Shown piece after piece: positions 43,601-56,519 of a stretch of 64,000 nt of DNA. The notes under the pieces are model-generated. The model made no database searches. It saw only the letters and a program-made list of their open reading frames with translations, and was not told the DNA's origin. The stretch is taken from the NCBI RefSeq assembly GCF_024868665.1, contig NC_079900.1, positions 20,957,509 to 21,021,508 on the forward strand, read 5' to 3'. How positions within the stretch are numbered: position 1 is the stretch's first letter; each line of letters opens with the position of its first letter. The position numbers and the translations under genes are program-made. Origin of the DNA: Triplophysa rosa (Eukaryota; Chordata; Actinopteri; Cypriniformes; Nemacheilidae).

Positions 43601-46600
43601 GTGGCCATCCATAACAACATCTAACTGATATTGAGCAAATTGGCACTTTAATTATAAACATACAGCATCATTCTTTATTTTACAATGACAGCGTGTGTAA
43701 TTCAAATGTGAAGTGTAATATTACACTGCATTGCTTCTTTGTCTCCTGTTTCCTATTCAGGAGGAGTTTCTTTCTCTTTGTGCCGATAAACTGACTGAGA
43801 TCATTTCCAGTGACCATCTGAATGTGCCAAAAGAGGAGACTGTGTTTGAGGCGTCCATGCTGTGGCTGGAGAAGAACTCTTCATGCAGACAGAGCTTTGA
43901 AAAGGTCCAGTATAAAGCCATATTTTCAATGTAATCTATTTGTTTATCCACTTGCTTTTTGTCTGCATGTGACCCGAACACTCTTGGAACTGACAATTTA
44001 TACCTGAAAACGAGAGTCGCTATGTTTTTGGTGGTTGATTGCTGACAGACTAGAAAACCAGCACAAAATTGAATCTTAGTTCTGATAGGGATGGTGGTTT
44101 GAGGGGTGTATTACAGTGAGCTGTGAGATCCAGAGGTCTCAGTGGAGCGGGTGGGTCCTCTCACATGTCGGCAGATGTCTGAGATTAGCTGCCATTGTGT
44201 TTCGCACGTGTAAGTCTGTGAAAGGTCACACGCTCCACACACGAGCTCTGGTTCTGGAGAGAATAGTCACTTTACACGGCTGCTGTTTTCACTGTGTGAG
44301 AAATGTAAAGCTAGCACTGATTGGATGGGATCGGATTGCTGTGTTTACAGATCATCTGTTGCTATGATGTTATTTAAAGACTACGCCACAGTGACAGCTC
44401 TTGATAAAAGCTCACAGTGTGTGTCATGAGAATGCAGTGGGGGTTTACAGAAAGAAGGGTGGGCAATAAATGTCCCTGTGTCCCATTAAAGAAATCTCAA
44501 CCTATTTTGAAGTACATTGGACACAAAACCACTAAGACATTTCTCAAAATATCTTCTTTTGTGTTCCACCGAGTCATACAGGTTATGAACGGTGAATAAA
44601 TGATCACATAACTGCTTTCAAATTGAATTCTACAGTGTTATGGAATACAATACTAAGAAAGAACTGTAACAAAATACAACATATCGTGAAGGATAGTGCT
44701 TGCAATGCCAAGTTCATGAGTTTTATTCCTGACGCATGCCTTGATAAAATGTCGTAAGTCTCTTCAGAAAGAAAGTGTTTGGAAAATGCATAAATACAGG
44801 TTCCCTTGATTCGGGCTTTCATGATGAACAAATACATTAATACATAATGACAGAGGTTGTGATGTTATAGGTTCTCGAGCACATCAGGTTGCCTCTCATC
44901 AGTCCATACTACATCCATGATGTCATCGAGACTCTGGATGTGGTGAAGGAATCGCTCAAGTGCCAGAAACTCATCTCTGAAGCCAAGGATTATTTACTGC
45001 TGCAGGACCGCCGAGGAGAGCTATACAGCCCCCGAGCACGACCCCGACGCTCAACAGGTAACAGAGTTTCAGCAGCTGATACGAGGACCAGTCAGATTTC
45101 AGTTTCAAGTTCAATTATAACAGAAGCATGTAGTGCTTTTTTTTTACCTAACAGAATCAGATTTTAGTAATTGTTAAAAGTCCAGTGTGTGATTTGTTTG
45201 GAGGACCTACTGACAGAAATGCAATATAATATACATGTGTTCAGAGGTGTATAAAGACCTTACATAAGGAAGCATTGTGATTTTATTACCTTAGAATGAG
45301 CTATTTCTATCTACATACACCGCGGGTCCCCTTGTATGGAATTCACCATGTTGTTTCTACAGTAGCCCTAAACGGACAAACTGCTCGACAGAACGCGTTT
45401 CGTAAATATGTTATCTATATCGGCATAGAAGCGAAAACGTGACCACATCATCTTAGCTCTGTGTCAGCCACCGTAGTGCTTCAAAAGGCAGGGGTGGAAT
45501 TTGGTTGCAATTTGACCCTTCGCCTGGAGTTTGATTGACAGGCGACCTGACCAATCATAACACCGATATTAGGCGCCCCCCTCCCTGTTACTATTCGCCA
45601 TTTTGTCCAACAATCAAACCATAGAGTTTCACCGGCAGTGCATTATGCGGTTTTAAAAAGTCCTTAGCGATTTTTGCTGGCCATCACACTGTAGGAGCAT
45701 GATCCCAGCTGAAAGTCATGTCACTGTGGAATCTTAGTTGTCATAATGTACAACAATAAAGACTTCTTCAAACAGACTCACACAAGAAGACTTGTCCGGA
45801 GTTTTACCTGATGGACTGTCATGATCTGTGCTGAAGGACTGCATCTCATCAACACTGACAGAATTTTATCGGTGGTAAAATTGGATCTTTATGGTCATAA
45901 TCACAGTTTCACCCGTTGCCTAAATGTGCCAGAAACTAAATGGCGCTATCCAGACGTTATGTCATTACAGCAACCACACTAGGCTATTGTTACAGTGTCA
46001 TTAACTAAGGCTAGCTAGGTTGACTTAGTGAAAGTGACATCATAAATACATAAGATTTTGCATTTTAATGACGTGAATATTGAATAAAAAGCTACCCAGC
46101 TTTACAGGAACAGCGTTGCTCCTCAATGTGATTCTCGATCACCACATGTTGCAGTGCTTTCAGTTTTATGATCCATAGGCTAGAGCTTCGATCTTTATTT
46201 TACTTTATTCCAAGTCACTTTCACATCCTGAATAAATACTGTACTTCAAATGTATATTGCAGACCTTCTTATTGCTTTTGGCTGAAGGTACACGTCATTT
46301 TTACCAGAAATTATTATTTCATGGTAAATATTCTTTAGTGCAGTGGGAGCGCTTTGATAGCAAAAGGAGGCGGGTCAATTCACAACCTCACCACTAGGTG
46401 CTGCTAAATTTCATACACTGGACCTTTAAAGTATAGAGAGTAAGAAGCAAATACATAAATTATAAGCAAAAGAACAGATAAAACAATAGAAATACAAAGG
46501 GAGCTTGAATGCAAGATATTTCTGCTAGATGTTTACAAATCGTCATGTAAACATTCATAAAATAAAAATGAAATACAAAAGTAACAAGAACTGCAAGCAG

Positions 46601-49600
46601 TACTACGGGGCCAAGCCCACAAGGCGCCGCAAGAGCAATGCAGAGCCTCACCAGCACAATGTAACAAAAGTGAAAAAAGCACAAACTGAACATATGTGAA
46701 AAACACTGGTTGATAACTCAAAACAAAGCATGCCCACACCCAGCCCACACTTCCCCCAGTGTACCCACAACATGAAATGAGACAGTAGAGCAAAAGTAGC
46801 AGAAATACAGTGTATAGGAGGAACAGATGTCAGAAGTGACAATGAAAGAAAGAATGTCATTTTGTACTTACCTTGTTTCTGTTTGTATATATATTTATGT
46901 ATGTATTATAAACCACTTTAGTTGCACTACATACATCGCACTTTATTTTATTACTAAAATGACATTAACATTTTCGTTTGTTTACATACTTGCACTATTT
47001 TTGCAAATTGACATGTATAAATGCACAACACGAGGTTCAAACCCACGATCTCTTGTACCCCAGGTTTGAGATTTATCAGGTGTGCCACTCAGTTAACACA
47101 CTTGACCCCGCATCCCGAGGAGAGCTTTCAGAGGTTCAAACATTGACATGTGGCATAATTACATTACTAAAATGACATCACATTTCATTTGTTTACATAC
47201 TTGTACTATTTTTGCACAAACTTGCAAATTGAAAGGTGTAAATGCGCAACACGAGGTTTGAACCAGCAACCTCTCGCACCCGAGACTCGCAATTTATCAG
47301 GTGTGCCACTCAGGTGGAGTGTTAGATCCAGCAGCGTTCAAGGGTGACGCGTGTCAAATTTGGTGGTGATATAAAACGGTTCAAAAGATATCGCAATTTA
47401 TGACAAATTTCAAAATGGCGGGCAGGCCGATCATCCAATCGTGACAGAATCGTAATCGTATGATCCGGCATGACACGAGGAATCCATAGACACCGAGATC
47501 TCGGTTTTCTGACAAACATTTCAAAAGTTACGAGCAAATATAGGTCAGAATCAGAATCAGAATCAGAAGAGCTTTATTGCCAAGTGTGCTTGCACACACA
47601 AGGAATTTTCTTTGGTGTTGGAAGCTTCTAGTACAGACATTTAACACAATGACAATACAATATAATACGATTTACAGTCTAAAAGATTCTAAATTGTGCA
47701 TATATAAAATAAAGACTATTTTACAGAAAATGGGGGATAATAACATATAAGAGACATTGTACCGGGTAGTATATAGTAGAATAAACATATTAACAGATTG
47801 TATGTACACTTGTGCAAATGGATAATTTAGTAAGTAGAGGTAGTGTTATATACATGTATACATAAGATGTAGATATAATAAGGCACAGTAGTGCACACTA
47901 TAGGAGTAGTGGAAGTGGAATATTGCTCTTAAGGAGCAGTTATCTGTTTAGGAGGGAGATTGCCTGGGGGAAGAAGCTGCTTCTGTGTCTGGAAGTCCTG
48001 GTGTTTGGTGCTCTAAAGCGCCGGCCAGAGGGCAGCAGATCAAAGAGTTTGTGTGCTGGGTGTGTGGAGTCAATGATGATTTTTCTTGCCCTGTTTTTCA
48101 CTCTGGAATCGTACAGGTCCTGAAGTGTGGGCAGAGGAGCACCAATAATTTTCTCAGCACTACGAACTGTCCGTTGTAGTCTTCGTAGGTCTGATTTGGT
48201 GGCCGAGCCATACCAAACAGTAATTGAAGTGCACAGAACAGATTCGATGACCACTGAGTAGAACTGGGTCAGTAGCTCCTGTGGTAGGTTGAACTTCCTC
48301 AATTGACGGAGGAAGTATAACCTCTGCTGGGCCTTCTTTACAATGGAGTCTATGTGGGACTCCCACTTCAGGTCCTGAGAGATGGTGGAGCCCAGGAACC
48401 TGAATGACTCCACAGTATCCACAGTGCTGTCCAGGATGGTGAGGGGAGGAAGTGATGGAGGGTTCCTTCTGAAATCCACTATCATCTCCACTGTCTTGAA
48501 TGCATTCAGCTCTAGGTTGTTTTGACTACACCAGGCAGCCAGCTGAGCAACCTCCTTTCTGTAGGCAGATTCATCACCGTCTTGAATAAGGCCAATGACT
48601 GTGGTGTCATCTGCAAACTTCAGGAGTTTGACAGAAGGGTCTGTAGAGGTGCATTCGTTTGTGTAGAGTGAATATAGCAGTGGAGAAAGAACACATCCTT
48701 GAGGAGCTCCGGTGCTGATGGTACATGTGCTGGATTTAAATTTTCCCAACCTCACTAGCTGCTGCCTGTTCGACAGGAAGTTAATAATCCACTGACAGGT
48801 AGAGGTTGGCACAGAGAGCTGGGTAAGCTTGGGCAGGAGGAGGTCTGGGATTATGGTGTTGAAGGCCGAGCTGAAGTCTACAAACAGGATCCTGACGTAA
48901 GTCCCTGGTCTGTCTAGGTGTTGTAGGATGTAATGCAGTCCCATGTTTACTGCATCGTCCACAGACAGGTGGCGCTGTTCCCCGTTTTGGCAGGGACCCC
49001 CAATCCGAGGTGTCGATGAAGCGTACCAAGTTTCGTACCGATAGATCAATAAATGTTTGAGATATGGCCTAAGATCCATTTTTGGGTCAACTTTGAAAAG
49101 TTTGCGGTGTCGTAACTTTTGAGCAACAGCAAAAATCTCCATTCCGGAGCATCTCTTCTATTCGGCTCAAGTCCAAAGATCGTCTCAGACAATCGGTCAC
49201 AATTTCTAGGACTAGTAACAAAAAAACGCAATACTGTACTTTTCAAGATGGCCCCTACTGTAATGGGCAGAGTCTTAGTGTATGAGTGTGACGAGTGCAT
49301 GACGTTTGCCAAGTAGAATTTTTGTACATCAATGGGTTCAAAAGTTACAGCCGTTTGAAAAGTGCATTTTTGAGATTTTTGTGATATAGAGTGAGTGCTA
49401 GAGACCCCATACTTGGTCACGTGACTATTGAGGACCACCACTACCAGTGTGCCAAATTTCATAATTTTCCTACGTACGGTTCTCCCATTGGAGAAGAAGA
49501 AGAAGAAGAATACTAACAGAAACAATAGAAGGGGCTATGGCCCCTAATTAAATGTAAAGTAAAGCTACTTAATTTGTTGTGTTACAAGAAGTTTAAAAAA

Positions 49601-52600
49601 AGAAACGGAAGGATAATGTATGAATTTATCAGAATTATTTATTAGATTAGATTTACATTTATTGTTATTAGACCTTCAACAGTCTGTAATCAACCAGTGG
49701 TTGGTGTTTGTTTGTCTGCATCAGGCACAGCGGAGGTGATCGTGACGGTCGGTGGAGAGGATGATAAGGTTGTGTTACGCAGTGTGGAGAGTTTTGATCC
49801 TCTCACCAGCCAGTGGAAGAGTCTGGCCTGCCTGCCCTTCGCTGTCAGCAAGCACGGCTTAGTCGTGTCAGGTGAGTACATGAAAGGATGTGACTGTACA
49901 ATATTGGATTGATTTATAGAATGCTGTTTTGTGGTTGCTTTCAATGGCTGGCTGATTAATTATGTATCAAAAGTATGCATGTGACATCACCGCACACGAA
50001 AGTGAAGCGAGTCACACCCACTGAGTGGCAGAAAGACTGAATGCAGCAGTGTTTACGGTTATCTGTACTTTATTTAGAACAGGAGAAAGTTGTTGTGCAA
50101 TTGATTGTACAAACAGATCGGATGTTTCTTTTTAAAGATGGCTGAAAGACAGAAAAAATGAATTTTTTGAATCGCTACAGTTTGCTGAAACAAATGGAAA
50201 ACTGAAACGTGAATGTTTGCTAGCCACTTCATATCAGACTCGGCTCAGTTAAAAACCTAAATGTGTTTTGCGCGAGTAAAAAATGTTTACTTAAGGCTTT
50301 GCTTTGTGTATTTCCTCCGGCATTGAAGTAAAGTACAAAATAAATATCAGGAAATGCAATTCCGCGCAATATTTCAGTATACAAGGACACCTGGTTCCTA
50401 TGTGAGTGGTAAGGATCACCGACGTGTCCAACTGCTTTTAATTTCAGCAAATAATTGTGTTTTAGTCTCAGCTTTTTTGTTTCTCCTAAGCAGCCATTTT
50501 GCTGTTTGGCGTGTTCACGTGGGAAAGTGATGTCAATGCATACCGTCTATAAACAAAATGTTTTTGCTGTCAGTATAACATTTTGTACATTTGTAATGTT
50601 GTGTGAATATTATAATCATTTTTTAGGATTCAAATATTTTTTTATTTTTAAGCTATATGGCCCAGCCCTGTAGCTCACTGCTCTTTTTCTGTTTCCCTAA
50701 ATTAGTTAAAAGTATGTGCTAAGTATTAGTGCTAGTGAACTGAACTGAAATGACAAGAAAATTTGCCGTGTCTTGTCCTGATGGAGTTTCATTGTGAATG
50801 TGTTCAGGCTCTGTGCTGTATTTAGCTGGAGGAGAGTTTCCAGACGGTTCTGCCAGCAGAGAGATGTGGCGGTATGACCCGTGTTTTGACTCCTGGTTAG
50901 AGATGGCACCCATGAACGTGGCTCGGTCAGAATTGGGTGAGGCCCAGGACTTTAATACTGAGGATGTGCAAAACTACACGTTTTAAAATTGTCTAGACAG
51001 CAGGTTGTAGTTCACCCAAAAATTGAAGTCTGATATTAAAATCATGGATTCATGAAAACTCAAGGGCAAGGTTCATATTTTCTTTTAGGGTTGGTGATGT
51101 TAGATGGATATGTGTTTGCTGTGGGCGGCTGGGAGGGTCGTTCTCGTCTCGATTCAGTTGAGTGTTATGATCCTCACACAAACACGTGGCAGTTTATGGA
51201 ATCGGTCAAGATGGCAGTCACCAGTCCAGCTGTGGTGGCGCTCGATGGCTTACTTTATGTGACAGGTATTGTGTTAACTCCACAAGAAGCCAATGATTTG
51301 ATTTGAGAAAAATTGCCATACTTTTTTTTTACAAGTATTGTTAAATGTTAACCTTTTTTAGTTCGCTATTATATAGATGGCCTCAAAATGATTAGACCTT
51401 AAGTGAAAGTCCATGTCTGTGTTTAGTAATAATTTAAATGTCTCTTCTCGACAATAGGGGGTGCCGTTTTAGAAGATGGTGATGGCACAGATCTAGCACA
51501 AGTGTACAACCCTAAAATGTGTGTGTGGACAGAGGTGGCACCCATGCAGATTGCTCGCTCTGGATCTGCAGCCTGTACCTTGAAGGGCAAGATTTACGTC
51601 ATAGGTGAAAATTGTTCGTAGTTTATTAAGTAGCTCAGTTTTGTTTACTGTAGAATATCAAATTGTAAACCTCTGACACTTTGCATCTGTTTAGGCGGCT
51701 GGCATGCTTCCACTGAAAACACGGATAAGGTTGAGTGCTATGACCCAAAGACCAACAAGTGGACCATGTGTGCTCCCATGAAGGAGAGACGCTACCGACC
51801 CGGAGTGGCCGTGGTGGATGGAAAGATTTACGTTTTAGGAGGCGAAGAGGGATGGGATAGGTGAGAGAGACTTTACTCTGACATTCAAATTTGGCCGAAC
51901 TGAACATCTTGTGTCATATCATCTCATCACATTTACAAACCTGAATACACAAAAAATGTTCTTGATTTCTAAAACATTTGTTAGGATGTTCCTACGTGCA
52001 ATTCTTAAATGTTATAAGATGAAAATATGTGCAAACGTTTTCCTTAAAAAAAATTAATTTATATGTAGTCATTTAGCAGACTCTTTTTTCCAAAGCAACT
52101 TACAAATGAGATAGAAGTCAGAACTAATCGGTCAGGTGCTGATAGAAGAGATGTGTTTTCAGCCGATTCTTAAAGATGGCTACAGAATCTGCTGATCTTG
52201 TAGCAGCGGGCAGATCATTCCACAAATGTGGAACAGATCCAGAGAAGGTACGTGAGAGTGATTTTTTTCCCTTTTTGGGATGGCACTACAAGACGTCGTT
52301 CGTTTGCTGAGCATAGAAATCTGGCAGGTACATAAGTCTGCATTAGCGAGTGAAGATATGGGGGTGCTGAACCTGTGGTGGTCTTGTAGGCCAAGAGCAG
52401 GGCTTTGAATTTGATGCGAGCGACTATAGGCAATGTAACTTGAAGAAGAGAGGAGTGACATGTGCTCTCTTCGGTTCATTGAAGACCACTCTTGCCGCTG
52501 CATACTGGATCATCTGTAGAGGTTTGGTTGTGCAAGCTGGAAGTCCAGCCAATAACGCATTGCAATAGTCCAGTCTGGACAGAACAAGAGCCTGGACTAG

Positions 52601-54824
52601 GACTTTGCGTAACATACAAGGAAAGGTCTAATTTTCCAAATGTTGTAGAGGATGAATCTACAGGACCAGGTGGTGCTGGCAACATGATCCATGAAGTTTA
52701 GCTGATCATCGATTACCACTCCCAGGTTTCTGGCCGTTCTGGAAGGTGTGATGGTCGATGAGCCTAGTTGAATGGAGTGGTAACTTGTGATGAATCTTTG
52801 GGTCGGCCGGGATTTCAAGCAGTTCTGTTTTTGCAAGGTTCAGCTGCATGTGATGGTCCTTCATCCAGAGCGAAATGTCACTCAGCCATGCTGAAATGCG
52901 TGCAGAAACAGTCGGATCGTCAGGCTGAAATGACAGGTGGAGTTGTGTATCATCCACATAGCAGTGATAGGAAAAGCCATGTTTCCGAATGACAGTATAC
53001 GGAAAAGAGCAACGGACCAAGCACTAAAGTAAGACTTGAACCATTGTAGAACCCTTCCAGAGACACCCATAGCCTTGAGGGTCGACAGGAGGATGTGGTG
53101 GTTAATGGTGTCAAAGGCGGCAGATAGATCCAGTAGGATAAGTCCAGATGAGTTAGAGCAGCTCTTGCCAGTCGTAGGGCTTCAATGACAGACAGCAGCG
53201 CAGTCTCAGTGGAATGACCGCTCTTGAAACCAGACTGGTTTCTGTCCAGGAGGTTGTACTGCGTGAGAAAGTAGGAGAGCTGGTTAAAAACAACATGCTC
53301 AAGAGTTTTGGTAATGAGGGGGAGGAGAGATACCGGTCTGTAGTTCTCTAACAGTGCAGGATTAAGAATGGGTTTCTTCAGTAGCGGGGTAATACGGGCT
53401 TCTTTGAAGACTGTGGGAAATGTACCAGTGGTGAGAGACGAGTTGATCATTTGGGTCAGATCAGGAACAACCGATGGAGAGATGGCTTGGAGGAGATGAG
53501 TGGGCATGGGATCTAGCAGGCAGGTAGTCGGGTGGTTAGAGGAAATGACCTTGGAAGCGTCATCTTCAGATAGGAGAGAGAAAGAGGGGAGTGAACATGT
53601 GTCGGGGGCTTGGGCGTGTTCAAGAGGCATCGGCCCAGAGAACTGACTGCTGATGGTGGTCGTTACCTTTACGAAGAAAGACGCAAAATCATCAGCTGTT
53701 AAGTCTGATGGAGGTGAGGGGGCAGGAGGGCAAAGAAGAGCAGAGAAGGTTTTAAAGAGAGTACGAGAGTCAGGTGAGTTGTTGATTTTAGTGTGGTAGT
53801 ACTGAGTTTTCGCAGAGGAGACATCAGCCGAGAAAGAAGAGAGGAGAGACTGATTGAGACAGAGGTCAGTAGGATCTGCGCCTCTTTCTCTCAGCAGCCC
53901 TGAGAGTCGCACGATGCTCACGGAGAACATCAGATAACCAGGGGGCAGAAGGGGATTCACGGGCTGGCCTAGATGTAAGAGCGCATACGCTGTCTAAGCA
54001 GGAAGTTAGTGTGGAGCAAAGTGTCGGTGGCGCATTATTAGTATAATAATGAACCTGCTCCTGAAGTTACAATAAGATTATCTGTTCATAAACCTTTTTA
54101 AAGGAACAAGTAACTGCGATGTGGTGAACTACTTTAACTGTCACATACTGTATTCACAATCAGTATGAACTTGATCAAGTACTGGGGATTTACTTGTACA
54201 GGGAATTTGCCTTTGTGTACTGGTGCGTGACAGAGAAATACAATAAATATTTATATATATTCTTAATTTAAGAAAACATGAATAAAGCTATGACTATAGA
54301 CTTTGAAAAATATCAAACATTAGAAAAATATTTTAAAAACGATAAAATAAAATAAAAACATTAACTGTGCAATATGCTGGTGATATGACAACAATTTTTA
54401 ATACAGAGAAGAAAATACAAATATTACCGTTAAAGGAACAGTTCACCCAAAAATTTAAATTCTGTCATCATTTACTCGCCTTTATAAATTTCTTTGTTCT
54501 GATGAAAACAAAGAAAGATATTTGGAAAAATGTTTGTAACCAAACAGTTCTTGGCCACCATAGGTATGTTTTAAAGGTACGGCTCTAAATGTCCTTATAC
54601 ATCCTCATTAGCTTTGTGTCTGTACATCTGAATAAACTGATTTCCCTCGCAGGTATCATGACACTATAGAGCGGTACTGTGAGGAATCAGACAGCTGGGA
54701 GATTGTCGGTGAGATGCCCACCAGTCGCAGCTGGCTCAGCTGTGTGTCACTGCAGCTGAGGAAGGACACTCACGCGGGCAGCCGTCCTGGCACGGCATCC
54801 GAGACCGAGTTTCCTGTGGACTGA
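40654..54824 (+). CDS. BTB-BACK-kelch protein (kelch-like family), complete, 621 aa
   Basis: A probable substrate adaptor of a Cullin-3 ubiquitin ligase (family role). Coding exons: 40654-40923, 41010-41336, 43761-43904, 44871-45057, 49725-49871, 50808-50936, 51089-51265, 51458-51604, 51695-51860, 54653-54824; they sum to 622 codons including TGA. The BTB domain lies at about residues 55-160 ([20 protein letters not shown] through [12 protein letters not shown]), BACK at about 170-285, then an RPRRSTG linker. Kelch blades start at about 312 with recurring GG doublets and W/Y positions ([50 protein letters not shown]). The linker resembles the KLHL24/KLHL35 group, but I cannot name the orthologue. 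The start Met is 17 bases after an acceptor at 40637; a second Met is three codons on. Poly(A) signal at 55335. Confidence 0.9.
41987..42863. mobile_element. GTCCAGTGT-type MITE, 0.9-kb copy in kelch intron
   Basis: Left TTAAAGGCTCAGTTCTTGA and right GTTTTGTTCCTTTAA are diverged inverted ends. Positions 42700-42835 match the reverse complement of 45195-45320. A 134-codon frame inside is not protein-like. Confidence 0.6.
45174..46430. mobile_element. GTCCAGTGT-type non-autonomous element, 1.26-kb copy
   Basis: Left TTAAAAGTCCAGTGTGTGA and right TTTCATACACTGGACCTTTAA are inverted. No transposase seen. It lies in the kelch intron just after the exon ending at 45057. Confidence 0.65.
46589..49545. 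repeat. dispersed GGGGCCAAGCC repeat, copy A, interrupted by a LINE
   Basis: It begins CTGCAAGCAG...GGGGCCAAGCCC and ends GGGGCTATGGCCCCTA. It matches 62097-63753 through blocks such as AAGATGGC.CCTACTGTAATGGGC, GTTCAAAAGTTACAGCCGTT and GCCAAATTTCATAATTTTCC. The homology is split by a LINE at 47545-48968. Two tRNA-like stretches (47030-47095 and 47245-47315, GGTTCAAACC/GGTTTGAACC type) lie before the LINE. Confidence 0.7.
47545..48968 (-). mobile_element. 5'-truncated LINE (Rex1/CR1-like reverse transcriptase)
   Basis: On the minus strand the RT reads [38 protein letters not shown] and the catalytic [10 protein letters not shown], then the C-terminal [11 protein letters not shown] tail. It ends at 47940, with a ~390-bp 3' UTR closing in an AGAATCAGAATCAG microsatellite at 47546-47567. 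The 5' end is cut at about 48968, where host repeat sequence resumes (GTGGCGCTGTTCCCC). RT motifs are intact but the protein lacks endonuclease, so this is a dead partial copy. Clade assignment is by remembered motif style. Confidence 0.75.
49872..50807. other. kelch-gene intron, nothing recognised
   Basis: AT-rich intron between two kelch-repeat exons. Only short spurious frames are present. Confidence 0.5.
52066..54050 (-). mobile_element. L2-like LINE fragment in the last kelch intron
   Basis: The minus strand encodes RT pieces: [40 protein letters not shown], then after frameshifts [36 protein letters not shown] and [10 protein letters not shown]. The 3' end (52070-52115) has CAAAGCAACTTACA and CATTTAGCAGAC read on the plus strand, the tail type shared with the SINE at 9392. 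No endonuclease is seen, so it is 5' truncated. Several frameshifts make it inactive. Confidence 0.8.
54430..54565. mobile_element. AGTTCACCC-family MITE, left fragment
   Basis: TTAAAGGAACAGTTCACCCAA and the following TCTGTCATCATTTACTCGCC match the family. The right end is missing or degraded. Confidence 0.55.
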
Positions 54825-55334
54825 GAGTATCCGGGCACCACCTGCATTGTAACCGGATGGGACAGAAGGCCGGGGGGAAGCTTTCAGGTGCCCGGCTGGA
54901 TGCCGTTTAGTAAAGGCAGTGGTCCGACCCTGTCACTGAAGGGTCTTAAGAAAAAACCCTGTGTCATACGCTGTTCTTCAGTCCGTCCTACAGCTGTAGT
55001 GTGAGACTGGACGGAATGCTTGATCTGTGGTCATTGTGTGTGTGTCAGCAGTACGTGGCGGCGTGTACACAGTATCAGTGTAATGTGATGTTAAAGTGGC
55101 CTGCAGGGTTTCATGCGCTGAGAATCATGATTGTGAATGTTGTTTCCTGAAAGTGTTGTAGTGAATAATTTTGTACTTTTTGTATGGTATTTTCTTTTTG
55201 TATTTATTAGATGTTTTTTGTTGTGCATAGAGATTTGTGATGCAACTCACACACAAAAAACCCCAGAGATTTGTTGACCGCTATTCTTTAAAACACTATG
55301 TAACAGGTGTAACATCGCCTTAAGATCACATTAG

Positions 55335-55340
55335 AATAAA
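55335..55340 (+). promoter_or_regulatory. candidate poly(A) signal of the kelch gene
   Basis: AATAAA lies 511 bases after the kelch stop codon, in unique-looking sequence before the first downstream MITE. Confidence 0.55.
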
Positions 55341-55590
55341 CAAAGCTGTCTACACTGGACACCTCACTGCAAGTTTGATACGCTGCAGAGCTACTGTACA
55401 CTTTCATTTATATCCTTAGATTCATTTTTGAGGCCTAAAGTGTATCTGAATGTGTCATGACTTCCTCACATTGCTTGTGTAATTCAACAAATGGCGTCCA
55501 GTTATCATTTGGAATTAAAGTGTTACGTTGGCTCTTTATTTGAATTGGGTGTACGTTTCAAATTTTGGCTGACCAATCATGAAAGCCGTG

Positions 55591-55835
55591 TTAAAGCGAT
55601 AGTTCACCCCAAAATAAAATTCTTTCTTCATTTATTCACTCATACCTCATTTCAAACCTGTATGACATACTTCTGCAAAACACAAAAAGGATATTTTGAA
55701 GAATGTAAACACACCATTAACTCCCATTTGTATGAATACAAAACCACACTAAACATATTTTTAAGTTTCACAGAAGAATTGTATATACAGGTTTGAATAA
55801 ACAAAGTGTATTATTTTTGAGGTAACTATCCCTAA
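55591..55835. mobile_element. AGTTCACCC-family MITE between kelch and snu13
   Basis: Left TTAAAGCGATAGTTCACCCC and right GAGGTAACTATCCCTAA are inverted ends. Confidence 0.65.
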
Positions 55836-55871
55836 TAGTAGAATACCAAATCTGAATGTAAAATATGTATC

Positions 55872-56200
55872 TTAAAGTAATAGTTCAAACAAAAATGAAC
55901 ATTATGTCATCATTTACTCACCCTCTTGTCATTTCAAACCTGTATGAGTTTCTTTCTTCCGTAGAACACAAAAGAAGATATTTTGAAAGATGTTGTTGAC
56001 CAAACAGCGATGGCAGCCATTCACTTGCATTAGTTTTGTGTCCATACAGTAGAAGTCAATGGCAACCACTGCTGTTCGGTTATCAACATTCTTCAAAATA
56101 TCTTCTGTGTTCTGCAGAAGAAAGTCATAAAGGTTTGAAATGACAAGAGGGTGAGTATATGATGACAGAATTTTCATTTTTGGGCGAACTATCACTTTAA
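55872..56200. mobile_element. AGTTCACCC-family MITE next to the snu13 3' end
   Basis: Left TTAAAGTAATAGTTCAAAC and right GGGCGAACTATCACTTTAA are inverted ends. The interior has the family palindrome (AAGAAGATATTTTGAAAGAT ... TTCTTCAAAATATCTTC). Confidence 0.75.
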
Positions 56201-56519
56201 AGGCAAAAAATATTTAAGGTAACAAATTTAGTTACTAATGCATATGGAGTATCTCTTTAATTGCAAGTGTGTAAATGATACAGAATAAATGATATAAACT
56301 ATTGTTTTAAATGCTGCACAAAAAAAAAGAAATTACAAAACAAAGAATCGTCTTGCTGTTTGTTAAATACACACATGCTCAACAACAACAGCAGAATGAG
56401 TAAGAACGAAACACTTTAAATCTTCAGAACCCTTAAGTTCAGCATATAGAGAAATATATTCATAGTTCAAAATGTAAAGTTGTACTTTACAACTTAAAAA
56501 CAAGCATGTGTCAATGATC

